From the NCBI RefSeq assembly GCF_014202765.1, contig NZ_JACHHN010000005.1, positions 1 through 64,000 of the forward strand: a DNA stretch of 64,000 nucleotides, written 5' to 3'. The DNA is from Silvimonas terrae (GTDB lineage Bacteria > Pseudomonadota > Gammaproteobacteria > Burkholderiales > Chitinibacteraceae). The position numbers were made by a program, and so were the translations under genes. Each line of letters opens with the position of its first letter. The first letter of the stretch is position 1. This document shows positions 38,622-48,145 of the stretch, piece by piece. The notes under the pieces were generated by a model. That model was not told where the DNA came from. It worked only from the letters and a program-made list of their open reading frames with translations, and made no database searches.

Positions 38622-39095
38622 ATGGATTTGATCTTGTGGCGTCATGCAGAAGCGGAAGACGGTTCGCCTGATCTGAAACGCGCGCTGACGCGCCACGGCC
38701 ACGTGCAGGCCAGATTGATGGCGCAATGGCTGGCCCCCCGGCTGGCACAGCAGTCTGTGCGGATTGTTGCCAGTGAAGCCTTGCGCGCCCAGCAAACCGC
38801 CACGGCCTTATCGACGGATTTTCTGGTCGATCCGCGCCTGAACCCGGATGTACGCGGCCCGGCGGACTACCTGGATGTGACTGGCTGGCCGGAAGGCAAA
38901 GAGGGCGACATCACCATTCTGGTCGCCCACCAGCCCACCATTGGCCGTCTGGCCGGTTTGTTGCTGACCGGGCTGGACCAGGACCTCTCGACCAAAAAAG
39001 GTGCAATCTGGTGGATTCAGCGCCGCTTGCGTGGTGGCGCGGTGCAGTACTGTTTGCGGGCCTCCATTTCGCCGGATTTGCTGCAGAACGGTTAA
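38622..39095 (+). CDS. sixA: SixA-type phosphohistidine phosphatase
   Basis: 157 residues of the histidine phosphatase superfamily. RHAEAEDGSPD holds the catalytic Arg7-His8, and ILVAHQPTIGRLAG the second histidine. SixA removes phosphate from phosphohistidines, notably on the NPr/PTS chain. The 9-bp gap to ppk1 implies one transcript. Confidence 0.88.
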   Translation: MDLILWRHAEAEDGSPDLKRALTRHGHVQARLMAQWLAPRLAQQSVRIVASEALRAQQTATALSTDFLVDPRLNPDVRGPADYLDVTGWPEGKEGDITILVAHQPTIGRLAGLLLTGLDQDLSTKKGAIWWIQRRLRGGAVQYCLRASISPDLLQNG

Positions 39096-39114
39096 ACCTG
39101 CCCGCCCAATAAAA

Positions 39115-39139
39115 GACCGCCCTTCGGGGCGGTTTTTTT
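39115..39139 (+). terminator. Terminator of ppk1-sixA
   Basis: ACCGCCC / GGGCGGT stem with a TTCG tetraloop and seven T. Confidence 0.9.
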
Positions 39140-39160
39140 GTTGGGCAACCCTTCCAGGTC

Positions 39161-39261
39161 GCCCGGATGAAGCCGCAGGCGAAAATCCGGGGTCGAGTCA
39201 CTGGCCGGGGAGCTTTCCTGCATGGCAACCCCGGATTCTCGCTGCGCTTCATCCGGGCTAC
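39161..39261. repeat. REP-like inverted pair between sixA and hemY terminators
   Basis: 39161-39192 (GCCCGGATGAAGCC ... AAAATCCGGGG) and, inverted, 39229-39261 (CCCCGGATTCTCGC ... TTCATCCGGGCTAC). They are placed between two terminators of convergent operons, a usual REP position. Confidence 0.85.
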
Positions 39262-39290
39262 TCAATAACCTGTATCCCAAGCCGGCCAAT

Positions 39291-39317
39291 AAAAAACCGC
39301 CCAAAAGAGCGGTTTTT
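39291..39317. terminator. Terminator of the hem operon
   Basis: AACCGC / GCGGTT stem with A and T runs on either side. It reads out of hemY on the minus strand. Confidence 0.8.
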
Positions 39318-39337
39318 TGTTGAACGCAAATATGGGC

Positions 39338-40531
39338 TTAACGTGGCAGCGCAAGTTCCAGCGCTGCACGGTAGTGCCGGGCGGCATCGTCGTGACGATC
39401 CAGACGTTCCAGCAACTCCGCCAGCTCTGCGTGTGCCACGGCGGTTTTCTCTACCGCCAGGCACGCTTCCAGATAGTTCAGCGCCTTACCCCACAGGCTG
39501 CGGGCACTGCACAGACGACCCAGTGTCAGCAGCAACTGGCTGTCTTCCGGATGCGCGACCAGCCAGGCTTCCGCCTGCTGCAATTGTCCCACGCGTTCTT
39601 CTGCGGGCAAATCCAGCCGGCCGTAACGCTCGACCAGATCACTGGACCACTGCCGGGCCAGCGTCTCTTCAATGATGACCCGTGCTTCCTCCGCCGAGCC
39701 TTGCTCACTGAACTGATCGACTGCCGCCGCGGTAATCTGCGGCAGGGCTTTGTCTTCAGCCGACAGCTTGAGCCACCAGTTCTTCAACTCACGTCCTGCC
39801 AGCACGTGACTGGCCAGCAGCGACAGCAGCGCCTGCGCACGAATGCGCGCCACCTGGGCAACATCCAGCGCGTCCGACTTGGCCAGTTGCTCACACAAGC
39901 GCAAGACGGCTTGCGGGTTGTCTTCACGCTGGCGCAAGCGCAGTTCCAGCCGCATGGCAGCGGTCAGCTTGGGCGAGACTGCCCGCGCTTCGGCAATGGC
40001 GCTATCGGCATCGGCATAACGGCGCTCATCAAGGAACAACTCCGCCATGGTCATGGCCAGCGCCAGATGCTGGGGCGTGAGCTTTTGCTTGAGTTCGGCA
40101 AAGTAGCGGTCCCGCTTGCCGTAATCACGCATGGCATGGGCAGAACGTGCAGCCAGCAGCCCATTGACGGCAATGGCTTCGGCAGTGCGGCTGGCGGCAT
40201 ACGCTTCACCCGCCAGACGTTCTGCGCGTTGATAGCGGCCTTCATGAAAGGCAATGCGCGATTCACGCTCCAGCTTGATGGAGGCGTCTTGCGCCTGGCG
40301 GTCGCGGTAACGCTTGACGCGCGTGGGCAAGCCGCCCAGTTCGCGCACCAGACGGGTCACGGCATACAGCACCGCCACCGTAATCAACACCAGCAAGATA
40401 AAGACGTTGAGCGAGATTTCCACCCGCCACGGCGGCACAAACAACAGCGCGTAGCCGGTGTTCACCTGGGCGAACAATGTCACGCCGACGGCCAGGGCAA
40501 ACAGGGCGATCAACCAGACCAGAATTCTCAC
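39338..40531 (-). CDS. hemY: HemY-family membrane TPR protein
   Basis: 397 residues. Two N-terminal helices (about 1-22 and 42-62) frame the HemY_N domain (NTGYALLFVPPWRVEISLN). TPR-like repeats then fill residues about 85-395 and face the cytosol. Despite its name it is not the HemG-type oxidase. It is thought to organise heme or cell-envelope metabolism, with no assigned reaction. Its start overlaps hemX by 4 bp. Confidence 0.9.
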   Translation of the reverse strand: MRILVWLIALFALAVGVTLFAQVNTGYALLFVPPWRVEISLNVFILLVLITVAVLYAVTRLVRELGGLPTRVKRYRDRQAQDASIKLERESRIAFHEGRYQRAERLAGEAYAASRTAEAIAVNGLLAARSAHAMRDYGKRDRYFAELKQKLTPQHLALAMTMAELFLDERRYADADSAIAEARAVSPKLTAAMRLELRLRQREDNPQAVLRLCEQLAKSDALDVAQVARIRAQALLSLLASHVLAGRELKNWWLKLSAEDKALPQITAAAVDQFSEQGSAEEARVIIEETLARQWSSDLVERYGRLDLPAEERVGQLQQAEAWLVAHPEDSQLLLTLGRLCSARSLWGKALNYLEACLAVEKTAVAHAELAELLERLDRHDDAARHYRAALELALPR

Positions 40532-41574
40532 GGCTTGGCCCTTTCCGCCGTCGTCCGGGCGGAGCGCACTGCCGCAAGACTGCTATCGAGCGAGGGCAGG
40601 TTCTGGGCAAAGGAAATGCGGGACAAATCATTGAGCGCGGCCTGTGCGTTCTGTACCGGCTTGGCGCTGCCATCAAAATACTGGGCCAGATAACGATTCA
40701 CCGCCGCCAAATCCGCCTTGAAGCCCTTTTCATCGTGCGAGAACAGTTCTGTACGCGCATCCAGCAGGCGCAATTTCATGTTTTCGCGCAGGAACAGCGA
40801 CTGGTCGGGTGTCAGCAACGCGGCGTCCGGTTTATCCATGCGCCGGATCTGGATCAGCGCCTTGATGTCGGCCCACAGTTCCGCGCCAAAGCTGCCCGCC
40901 CAGGAACGATCTGCGGTGTTGCTGGCGGGTGCGGCCGGAGCCCGGTTCACATCGACCGACAACGGCAACTGATCCAGCTCATCAATCAAGCTATTGAGGC
41001 GCGCAGTAATCCCGACGGTATCGAGCACCGGCAGTGCCTTGAGCTTGTCCATGTCATGCGTGACCGCCTGGCGCAGGGAGATCAGCTCCGGCTTGTTGAG
41101 TTCTTGCAGCTTGCGGTCAGCGGCGTCCAGCACCGTCAGCGCGGCCGTCACATTGCCGGTGAGCTGCAATTGCTGGCTGGCGTAGGTCAGGTTCTGTTCG
41201 ATATCCGCCAGCGAGCGCTGGGTGTCACTGCGGGTCAGCGTGTCGTACATGCTGGCCAGCGAAGATTGCTGGCTCTGCGCCTCTGCCTCTTTGGCCGAAA
41301 CGAGGGCAATCTGCTGCTGCACGGTGCGCAGTTGCAACTGGGCGGCGGCGTAGCTGGCCTGGGCATCCTGTTCACGCTTGGCGGCCTGGGCGGATTGCTC
41401 CGCCAGCTTGGCGCGCAAACCGTCCACTTCATGCTGTTGATGTACCCAAACGGCGCCAGCAGCGACGATCGCCACCACCGCCAGCCATACACCGGGCTGG
41501 TTCAAGGTAAAGCGGCGCGGTGGTTTGGGATGAGTTGTCAGCGCGGCCGACAGAGAGTTCTGGTCCTGGGTCAT
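40528..41574 (-). CDS. hemX: HemX-family membrane protein
   Basis: 348 residues. A basic N-terminus precedes one helix (about 26-44, GVWLAVVAIVAAGAVWVH). A long coiled-coil (about 45-95) rich in Gln/Ala/Glu follows, then the HemX domain (GSFGAELWADIKALIQIRRMD). The ATG overlaps the hemD stop (ATGA). Although often annotated as a uroporphyrinogen methyltransferase, no SAM-binding motif is visible here, so a structural or regulatory role is more likely. Confidence 0.88.
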   Translation of the reverse strand: MTQDQNSLSAALTTHPKPPRRFTLNQPGVWLAVVAIVAAGAVWVHQQHEVDGLRAKLAEQSAQAAKREQDAQASYAAAQLQLRTVQQQIALVSAKEAEAQSQQSSLASMYDTLTRSDTQRSLADIEQNLTYASQQLQLTGNVTAALTVLDAADRKLQELNKPELISLRQAVTHDMDKLKALPVLDTVGITARLNSLIDELDQLPLSVDVNRAPAAPASNTADRSWAGSFGAELWADIKALIQIRRMDKPDAALLTPDQSLFLRENMKLRLLDARTELFSHDEKGFKADLAAVNRYLAQYFDGSAKPVQNAQAALNDLSRISFAQNLPSLDSSLAAVRSARTTAERAKP

Positions 41575-42326
41575 GGCGTCCTGTTGAAATAACGGCACAG
41601 CGAAGTCACGATGCCAGCATCACCCGCTTCAGTGGCGACAATCCGGGTTGCGCCGTGTTCTGCCAGTGCAGCAGCAATCCGCGGGTGCGGCGTGAAATAT
41701 AAAACCGATTGTAGCCGCTTGCGGTAGCTGGCTTCAAATTGCGTAAAAAGGTAATGCGCCGCTTCCGAGCTGGAAACCACGGCGGCATCGCAGCCAGCAT
41801 CCAGTTCTGCGCCCAGCCGGGCATTGTCAAACGCGGGCGGCAGCCGCCGGTAAGCGCTGACCAGCGTCAGCTGCGCACCGCGTTCGCGCAGGCCGGCGGG
41901 CAAAATGTCCCGCCCACCGTCCCCCCGGAACAACAACACTTTGCGCCCGGCCAGAGTGTGCAGACGGGGTTCAGCCAGCAGGCCCTCGCTATCAAACTGC
42001 CGAGCCGGCGCAATCACGTCCGCCATGCCATATTCTAGCGCGCGGCGCTCGCTGCCAGGCCCCACCACAGCCACCGGCACCTTCGCCGGCCAGGGCTGGT
42101 GCCAGCGTGCCATCACCGCATCCATCGCAGAGGGGCTGACAAAGATGACCAGATCCGTCTGCGGCAGTTCCGCCAGTGCGGCATCCAGCGGGGCCAGGTC
42201 AACCGGCGGTGCGATCTCCAGCAGGGGCAGGCTGACCGGCAGCGCGCCGGCGCTGCGCAAACCTTCAATCAACGTTTGCGCCTGGTTTGCCGGACGGGTC
42301 ACCCACACGCGCTGGCCGGTCAGCAT
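41571..42326 (-). CDS. hemD: Uroporphyrinogen-III synthase
   Basis: Cyclises hydroxymethylbilane with inversion of ring D. 251 residues in the two-lobed HemD fold. Weakly conserved as usual, with VWVTRPANQAQTLIEGLR at the start, VVGPGSERRALEYG in the linker region and FTPHPRIAAALAEHGATR near the end. It lies 6 bp after hemC and overlaps hemX. Confidence 0.92.
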   Translation of the reverse strand: MLTGQRVWVTRPANQAQTLIEGLRSAGALPVSLPLLEIAPPVDLAPLDAALAELPQTDLVIFVSPSAMDAVMARWHQPWPAKVPVAVVGPGSERRALEYGMADVIAPARQFDSEGLLAEPRLHTLAGRKVLLFRGDGGRDILPAGLRERGAQLTLVSAYRRLPPAFDNARLGAELDAGCDAAVVSSSEAAHYLFTQFEASYRKRLQSVLYFTPHPRIAAALAEHGATRIVATEAGDAGIVTSLCRYFNRTP

Positions 42327-42332
42327 GGCGGT

Positions 42333-43280
42333 TCAGTCTGCCGCTGCGGTGGCAAGGCGCTTGAGGACCTCCGCCGCGCCTTCGGTCAGCAACAAATCGG
42401 CCACCTGCAACCCCAAGCCATTGGCGGCCGCGCGCGAGCCATTGGCTTCGGCATAGACCATATCGGTGCCGTCCGGATTGGCAACAAATCCGCGCAGGCG
42501 CAAGAAGCCATCGTCATCTTCGGCAAACGCGCCCAGCGGAATCTGGCAAGAGCCGCCCAAACGGCGTGAAAGGGCACGCTCTGCCTGCACGCATGCGGCC
42601 GTAGCGGCGTGGTTGAGCGGTGCCAGCAGGGCTTTGAGGTCGTCACGGGCATCCAGAATCTCGATGCCCAGCGCGCCCTGACCCGGTGCAGGCAGGCTGT
42701 CTTCGGCGCTGAGCGTTTCGCGAATGCGTTCGGCATAACCCAAGCGCTTGAGGCCAGCGGCAGCAAGGATGATGGCATCGAACTCGCCGGCATCCAGTTT
42801 GCCCAGCCGCGTACCCAGATTGCCGCGTAAGGGTTTGATGGTCAGATGGGCAAAGCGCGCACGCAACTGGCTTTCCCGGCGCAGGCTGGACGTACCCACC
42901 ACCGCCCCTGCCGGCAGATCCGCAAGGCTGGCATAGCGGTTAGAGACAAAGGCGTCGTAGGGGGTTTCACGTTCACTGATGGCCGCAATGGCAAAGCCTT
43001 CCGGCAACACCATGGGAACATCTTTCATGGAATGCACCGCCAGATCAGCCCGGCCTTCTGCCAGTGCGGCCTCCAGTTCCTTCACGAACAAACCTTTGCC
43101 GCCGATCTTGTTCAGGGTGCGGTCCAGAATCTGGTCACCCTTGGTGGTCATCCCCAAGAGTTCTACCGTCATGTCCGGATACAGCGCCAGCAGACGGTCG
43201 CGAACGTGATTGGCTTGCCACAAGGCAAGCGGGCTTTCGCGCGTGGCAATGACAAGACGTTGGGATGCGGCGGTGGTCAT
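42333..43280 (-). CDS. hemC: Porphobilinogen deaminase (hydroxymethylbilane synthase)
   Basis: Joins four porphobilinogens into hydroxymethylbilane. 315 residues. [39 protein letters not shown] and the dipyrromethane-binding cysteine in [13 protein letters not shown] are all present. I chose the ATG at 43280; the frame extension upstream is not conserved. First gene of hemC-hemD-hemX-hemY. Confidence 0.96.
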   Translation of the reverse strand: MTTAASQRLVIATRESPLALWQANHVRDRLLALYPDMTVELLGMTTKGDQILDRTLNKIGGKGLFVKELEAALAEGRADLAVHSMKDVPMVLPEGFAIAAISERETPYDAFVSNRYASLADLPAGAVVGTSSLRRESQLRARFAHLTIKPLRGNLGTRLGKLDAGEFDAIILAAAGLKRLGYAERIRETLSAEDSLPAPGQGALGIEILDARDDLKALLAPLNHAATAACVQAERALSRRLGGSCQIPLGAFAEDDDGFLRLRGFVANPDGTDMVYAEANGSRAAANGLGLQVADLLLTEGAAEVLKRLATAAAD

Positions 43281-43367
43281 GGACGGTATCGCAGGTCGGG
43301 AGCAAACCGCCATTCTAGCGCGGGATGGCGCAATCACCACTGCCGCTATCCGCAAGCCGGTGCTGTT

Positions 43368-43988
43368 TTAGCGGCGATCGTCAAAAACAAAGGGGTTCAG
43401 GTCGAAGTCCACGTCACCAGACCACTCTGGCCGGACTTCCGCCGGTTTCTGCAACGCCTCCCGCGCCAGCCGTTCCCGTTTCAATTTGCGGTTCTGGCTT
43501 TGACGCAGTAAAAACACCGGCACACACACGGCCAGTGCCGCCAGCAAAACTGCAATCAGCGCTTCAGAGTACGACGCCAGGGACTGCAGAATGCTGTTTT
43601 CGTCGGCCGGCCGGGCCCCCCCGGAGCCGTCAGACTGGCTTTGCCCGTCACTCGTCGCCTGCGGGCTGGCACGGGGCCGCGCCGGCGTGGGGCTTTGTTG
43701 CTCCAGCAGGCGCATGCGCAGTTCAATCGCCGTTTGCTCCATGCGCAATTGTTCCAGTGAAGCATCCAGCACCGGGGAGGAAACCGGCCGTGGTAGCGCT
43801 TGTGCGTCTGACAAACGCCCATCCAGCATCAATGGCACCGGGGGATCGCCAATTTGCAGTCTGGCGCAGCCCGCGGCGGAGGCACCGGGGCAATCAGCGG
43901 CCAGCGTGGATTGCGTCCACAACACCAGCATCAGTACGCCGGCAAAACACCATGACCACTCGCGGCGGTCCGAAAGACTGGATGACAT
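43368..43988 (-). CDS. Membrane protein of unknown function with coiled region and C-terminal anchor
   Basis: 206 residues, not recognised. It has an N-terminal signal sequence (about 10-31, ending TLAAD) and a cysteine pair in the mature start (DCPGASAAGCARLQ). A short coiled-coil-like run (LDASLEQLRMEQTAIELRMR) and a Pro/Ser/Gln linker follow. A helix (about 140-160, ALIAVLLAALAVCVPVFLL) precedes a basic and then acidic cytosolic tail. The start codon lies in the right arm of an 11-bp inverted repeat in the leader. It sits between polA and hemC on the minus strand. Confidence 0.7.
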   Translation of the reverse strand: MSSSLSDRREWSWCFAGVLMLVLWTQSTLAADCPGASAAGCARLQIGDPPVPLMLDGRLSDAQALPRPVSSPVLDASLEQLRMEQTAIELRMRLLEQQSPTPARPRASPQATSDGQSQSDGSGGARPADENSILQSLASYSEALIAVLLAALAVCVPVFLLRQSQNRKLKRERLAREALQKPAEVRPEWSGDVDFDLNPFVFDDRR

Positions 43989-44045
43989 ATGCTCTTGCTC
44001 CCGCAGCGGCCAGGTTCATACCACCCGCAAAAGACAAGAGCATAT
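43987..44045 (-). promoter_or_regulatory. Leader inverted repeat over the start codon of the unknown membrane protein
   Basis: Perfect 11-bp arms, ATATGCTCTTG and CAAGAGCATAT, separated by 37 nt. On the minus-strand transcript the right arm contains an AAGAG that could be the ribosome site and the first two bases of the ATG. On the plus strand five T follow, so a terminator is the other reading, but no plus-strand gene precedes it. Confidence 0.5.
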
Positions 44046-44109
44046 TTTTGATGCTGCACCCCGGCCATAAGGTCAGCCTTATTTTTGGAACAATCGGATA
44101 TCACCCCGC

Positions 44110-46839
44110 TTAGTGGGCTTCTTCCCAACTCAGGCCCACACCGGTATCGGCCACCAGCGGCACCTTGAGCTTTGCCACCTCCGCCATGACGCGCGGCAGC
44201 GTGGTGCGAACCAGTTCCAGTTCTGCATCCGGTACTTCCAGTACCAGTTCATCGTGCACTTGCAGTACCAGTTTGCTGGCCAGTTTGTCGCGCTCAATCC
44301 AGTCCTGCACGGCCAGCATGGCCAGTTTGATCAGGTCTGCCGCAGTGCCTTGCATCGGCGCGTTAATGGCGGCGCGTTCGGCCCCGGCGCGGCGCATGGG
44401 GTTAGCGGCTTTGATCTCGGGTAGCCACAGGCGACGGCCAAACACGGTTTCGACAAACCCCACGCGGCGTGCCTCGGCGCGGGTGCGTTCCATGTAGGCG
44501 GCTACACCCGGGAAGCGGCCAAAGTAGCGGTCAATGTAGTTTTGCGCGGCGCTGCGTTCAATTTCCAGCGATTGCGCCAGACCAAACGCGCTCATGCCGT
44601 AAATCAAACCAAAGTTGATGGTTTTGGCGTAGCGGCGTTGCTCGCTGGAGACTTCCAGCGGCGTCACGCCAAATACTTCTGCGGCCGTGGCGCGGTGAAT
44701 GTCTTCACCTTCGGCAAAGGCCTTGAGCAAGGCGGCGTCGCCCGACAAATGCGCCATGATGCGCAATTCGATCTGCGAGTAATCGGCCGACACAATCTTG
44801 TGGCCGGCGGGCGCCACAAAGGCTTCGCGAATCTTGCGGCCTTCCGCCGTACGCACCGGAATATTCTGCAGATTGGGATCGGTAGAACTTAACCGTCCGG
44901 TCACGGCCACGGTCTGGTTAAAGCTGGTGTGCACGCGACCGGTCGCCGGGTTCACCATCAGCGGCAGTTTGTCGGTGTAGGTGGACTTGAGCTTGGACAG
45001 GCTGCGGTGTTCCAGCAGCACCTTGGGCAGCGGGAAATCCTTGGCCAGTTCTTGCAGCACGTCTTCGTCAGTGGAAGGCGCGCCTTTTGGCGTTTTCTTG
45101 ACCACCGGCAATTTGAGCTGTTCAAAGAAAATCTCGCCAATCTGTTTGGGGCTGCCCAGATTGAACGGCTGGCCGGCCAGTTTATAGGCCTCCTGTTCCA
45201 GTTCCAGCAGTCTCAGGCCGATCTCATGGCTTTGTTTGTTGAGCTTGGGGCCGTCCAGCAAGATGCCGTTACGCTCCATCTTGAACAAGACTTCCCGCAC
45301 CGGCAGTTCGATAGTTTTATAGAGTTTGTCCAGAGAGGGCACTTGCGCCAGCCGCTCATGCAGCGCGTGGGCCAGGCGCAGCGTGATATCCGCGTCTTCA
45401 GCGGCGTAGGCCGTGGCGGCTTCTACACCCACTTCGTCAAAGCCGATCTGTTTGGCGCCCTTGCCGCACACATCTTCATATTTGATGGTGGTTTCGCCCA
45501 GTTCGCGCTCGGCCTGATCGTCCATATTGTGGCGTTCGTGGCTGGCCAGTACATAGGACATCAGCAGCGTGTCGTCGCTGATCCCGCGCAGTGTGATGCC
45601 GTGATTGGTAAAGACGTGCTGGTCATACTTGAGGTTCTGCCCCAGCTTTTTGTGGGTATCCGATTCCAGCCAGGGTTTGAGCAGCGCCAGCGTTGCATCA
45701 AACGGCAGTTGCACCGGCGTGTCCGGGCCGCGATGCGCCAGTGGCAGATAGGCCGCTTCACCTGGCGTCACCGAGAACGACATACCCACAATGCGTGCCT
45801 GCATGGGATCAAGGCTGGTGGTTTCGGTATCGACCGCGACCACGTCTGCCGCATTGAGTTTCTCGATCCAGGCGGTCAGTTGTTCCGGGGTCTGGATGGC
45901 CTCGTAATGGCGCTCCAGCTTGCTGGCGGGTTGGTCACTCACAACGGCCGGGTCCACTTCACCGACCACGCCGGAGGCCAGTTTTTCTTCAGCCTCACGC
46001 AGCCAGGTGCGGAAATTGTAGCGGCGGAACAGCGCTTCCAGCTCAACCCAGTTGGCGGCCCGCGGGGCGAGGTCCGGCAGCGCGCCGGGGAGCTCCTTGC
46101 TCAGGTCTACGTCGCATTTGATGGTGACCAGCGCCTTGGCGGTGGGCAACCAGCCCAGGGCGTTGCGCAGGTTCTCACCCACCACACCGCCAATCTTGTC
46201 GGCATTGGCGACGATGTTATCCAGGCTGTCGTATTCCGCCAGCCATTTGGCGGCGGTTTTGGGCCCAACCTTGGGCACGCCAGGCACGTTGTCAACCGTA
46301 TCGCCAATCAGGCTGAGGTAATCGACGATCTGGTCCGGCCGCACGTTGAATTTGGCAAAGACGCCTTCGATATCCAGCACTTCTTCGGTCATGGAGTTTT
46401 CGATGCGCACGCAATCGTTGACCAGTTGCGCCATGTCCTTGTCGCCGGTGGACATGATGGTCTCAATGCCATGTTCGCAGGCCATCATGGCCAGTGTGCC
46501 GATCACGTCGTCGGCCTCAACGCCTTCAATGCACAAAATGGGTACGCCGAAGGCGCGCACCGCTGCATGGATGGGCTCGATCTGCACGCGCAACTCGTCC
46601 GGCATGGGCGGGCGGTTGGCTTTGTAGTCAGCGTAAATGTCGTCGCGGAAGGTCTTGCCCTTGGCATCGAACACACAGGCGATGTAGTCCGCCGGGGTGG
46701 TCTGCCGCAGCTTGCGCAACATGTTCACAAAGCCATACAGCGCATTGGTGGGCGTGCCATCCGGCGCGGACAATTCACGGATGGCGTGAAACGCGCGGTA
46801 AAGGTAAGACGAACCATCAATGAGCAAAAGCTTAGGCAT
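44110..46839 (-). CDS. polA: DNA polymerase I
   Basis: Repairs gaps and removes RNA primers. 909 residues. The 5'-3' exonuclease domain (about 1-295) begins LLLIDGSSYLYRAFHA. The proofreading domain retains its acidic pair in VVAVDTETTSLD. The polymerase domain has SADYSQIELRIMAHLSGD, the O-helix RRYAKTINFGLIYGMSAFGL, and LQVHDELVLEVP. I chose the ATG at 46839 with GAGGG about 10 bases upstream. It is divergent from the LOG gene. Confidence 0.97.
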   Translation of the reverse strand: MPKLLLIDGSSYLYRAFHAIRELSAPDGTPTNALYGFVNMLRKLRQTTPADYIACVFDAKGKTFRDDIYADYKANRPPMPDELRVQIEPIHAAVRAFGVPILCIEGVEADDVIGTLAMMACEHGIETIMSTGDKDMAQLVNDCVRIENSMTEEVLDIEGVFAKFNVRPDQIVDYLSLIGDTVDNVPGVPKVGPKTAAKWLAEYDSLDNIVANADKIGGVVGENLRNALGWLPTAKALVTIKCDVDLSKELPGALPDLAPRAANWVELEALFRRYNFRTWLREAEEKLASGVVGEVDPAVVSDQPASKLERHYEAIQTPEQLTAWIEKLNAADVVAVDTETTSLDPMQARIVGMSFSVTPGEAAYLPLAHRGPDTPVQLPFDATLALLKPWLESDTHKKLGQNLKYDQHVFTNHGITLRGISDDTLLMSYVLASHERHNMDDQAERELGETTIKYEDVCGKGAKQIGFDEVGVEAATAYAAEDADITLRLAHALHERLAQVPSLDKLYKTIELPVREVLFKMERNGILLDGPKLNKQSHEIGLRLLELEQEAYKLAGQPFNLGSPKQIGEIFFEQLKLPVVKKTPKGAPSTDEDVLQELAKDFPLPKVLLEHRSLSKLKSTYTDKLPLMVNPATGRVHTSFNQTVAVTGRLSSTDPNLQNIPVRTAEGRKIREAFVAPAGHKIVSADYSQIELRIMAHLSGDAALLKAFAEGEDIHRATAAEVFGVTPLEVSSEQRRYAKTINFGLIYGMSAFGLAQSLEIERSAAQNYIDRYFGRFPGVAAYMERTRAEARRVGFVETVFGRRLWLPEIKAANPMRRAGAERAAINAPMQGTAADLIKLAMLAVQDWIERDKLASKLVLQVHDELVLEVPDAELELVRTTLPRVMAEVAKLKVPLVADTGVGLSWEEAH

Positions 46840-46917
46840 CAGGGGAAACCCTCTATACTGGAAAAAGGCGGCGGCGCGCGGCACAGGCGCTCATCAAAAC
46901 CTGAACAGGAAATCACC

Positions 46918-47652
46918 ATGAGTCTGAAAGACAAGGTGCCCACACTGGTCGATACCGCCGCACAGGCGGATATTCATGCCTGGCGCGCGCGCGAATCATG
47001 GCGCGTGTTCGAAATCATGGCAGAGTTTGTCGAAGCCGCAGAACGACTGCAACCGATTCAGCCTGCCGTATCCATCTTTGGCTCTGCACGCACGCCGCAA
47101 GAGCATCCGTATTATAAGCTCACTGAACAGGTCGCCCGGCTTTTGTCTGATGCCGGTTTTTCGGTGATCTCTGGTGGCGGTCCTGGCATTATGGAGGCCG
47201 CCAACAAAGGCGCGTTCTTTGGCAAGAGCCCGTCGGTGGGGCTCAATATCCAGTTACCTCACGAGCAAAGCGGCAACCCTTATCAGGATGTGAGCCAGAG
47301 CTTCCGCCACTTTTTTGCGCGCAAGGTCATGTTTGTCAAACATGCCACGGCCTATGTGGTGATGCCCGGTGGTTTTGGCACGCTGGATGAACTCACCGAA
47401 GCGCTCACCCTCATTCAGACTGGCAAATCGCGCAAGATTCCCATCATTCTGGTCGGTAGCGCTTTCTGGGGTGGTATGGTGGACTGGTTCCGCAACATAT
47501 TGGTCACCGAAAAAATGATCGGCCCGGATGACATGAATCTGGTGCAGTTGATTGATGAGCCCCAGGCCATTGTCGATGCCATCTTCAAATATTACGAAAC
47601 GCGCGGCTTTGAAATGTCGCCGGCTGAACGCGAAATGCAGTTCAGTTTGTAA
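46918..47652 (+). CDS. LOG-family protein (TIGR00730 type)
   Basis: 244 residues. It carries the lysine-decarboxylase-like signature SGGGPGIMEAANKGAF and PGGFGTLDELTEALTL (PGGxGTxxE). Members hydrolyse cytokinin nucleotides or, in bacteria, nucleoside monophosphates; the exact substrate is not known. I chose the ATG with AGGA 9 bases upstream. It is divergent from polA, with DUF2782 after 80 bp. Confidence 0.9.
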   Translation: MSLKDKVPTLVDTAAQADIHAWRARESWRVFEIMAEFVEAAERLQPIQPAVSIFGSARTPQEHPYYKLTEQVARLLSDAGFSVISGGGPGIMEAANKGAFFGKSPSVGLNIQLPHEQSGNPYQDVSQSFRHFFARKVMFVKHATAYVVMPGGFGTLDELTEALTLIQTGKSRKIPIILVGSAFWGGMVDWFRNILVTEKMIGPDDMNLVQLIDEPQAIVDAIFKYYETRGFEMSPAEREMQFSL

Positions 47653-47732
47653 CCAGGATGAACCCGCCGTGCCAGGCGGACGTCCAAACCTATAACACAA
47701 GCAAAACTTATATCTATAAAGGAGACCCGCTC

Positions 47733-48074
47733 ATGCGTATGACGTCTTTGCTGGCTTGTCTGGCCCTTGTGGCCAGCATGGCCCACGCGGCTACAGACAA
47801 TGGCAAGAAAGAACCGGACGGCCCGCCGCCGCCGCCCATCCCTTCTACCGACAGCCCGGCCGCCCCTGAGCCGGAAGTCACCGTGGTGCAAAAACAGGAC
47901 GCCACCGTCACCGAATACCGCATGAAGGGCAAGCTGTACATGATGCGTGTTGTGCCCAAAGTGGGTAAGCCGTATTACCTGGTCGACAAGGAAGGCAATG
48001 GCCGTTTTAACGAGATGCCAGACCTTGGTGGCGACAATCTGGCCCCACCGCGCTGGGTACTACTTGAATTCTAA
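47733..48074 (+). CDS. DUF2782 small exported protein
   Basis: 113 residues from the ATG with AAAGGAGA upstream. A signal peptide of about 20 residues ends in SMAHA. A proline-rich linker follows, then the conserved YRMKGKLYMMRVVPKVGKPYYLVDKEGNG block of DUF2782, a betaproteobacterial family usually beside polA and thrB. The function is unknown. Confidence 0.87.
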   Translation: MRMTSLLACLALVASMAHAATDNGKKEPDGPPPPPIPSTDSPAAPEPEVTVVQKQDATVTEYRMKGKLYMMRVVPKVGKPYYLVDKEGNGRFNEMPDLGGDNLAPPRWVLLEF

Positions 48075-48145
48075 GATTGAATTCTGCCCGCGCCTTTGAA
48101 ACAATGCCCGGCGTTGGCCGGCTCCGGCGTACTCGTTGATGAACC

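Noticed and set aside
36669-38795. 708-codon open frame on the minus strand
   Set aside because: Antisense to ppk1 and sixA; no family features.
44929-46917. Long N-terminal extension of the LOG protein frame
   Set aside because: The frame is open only because it mirrors polA; the real start at 46918 has a ribosome site and the conserved family start.
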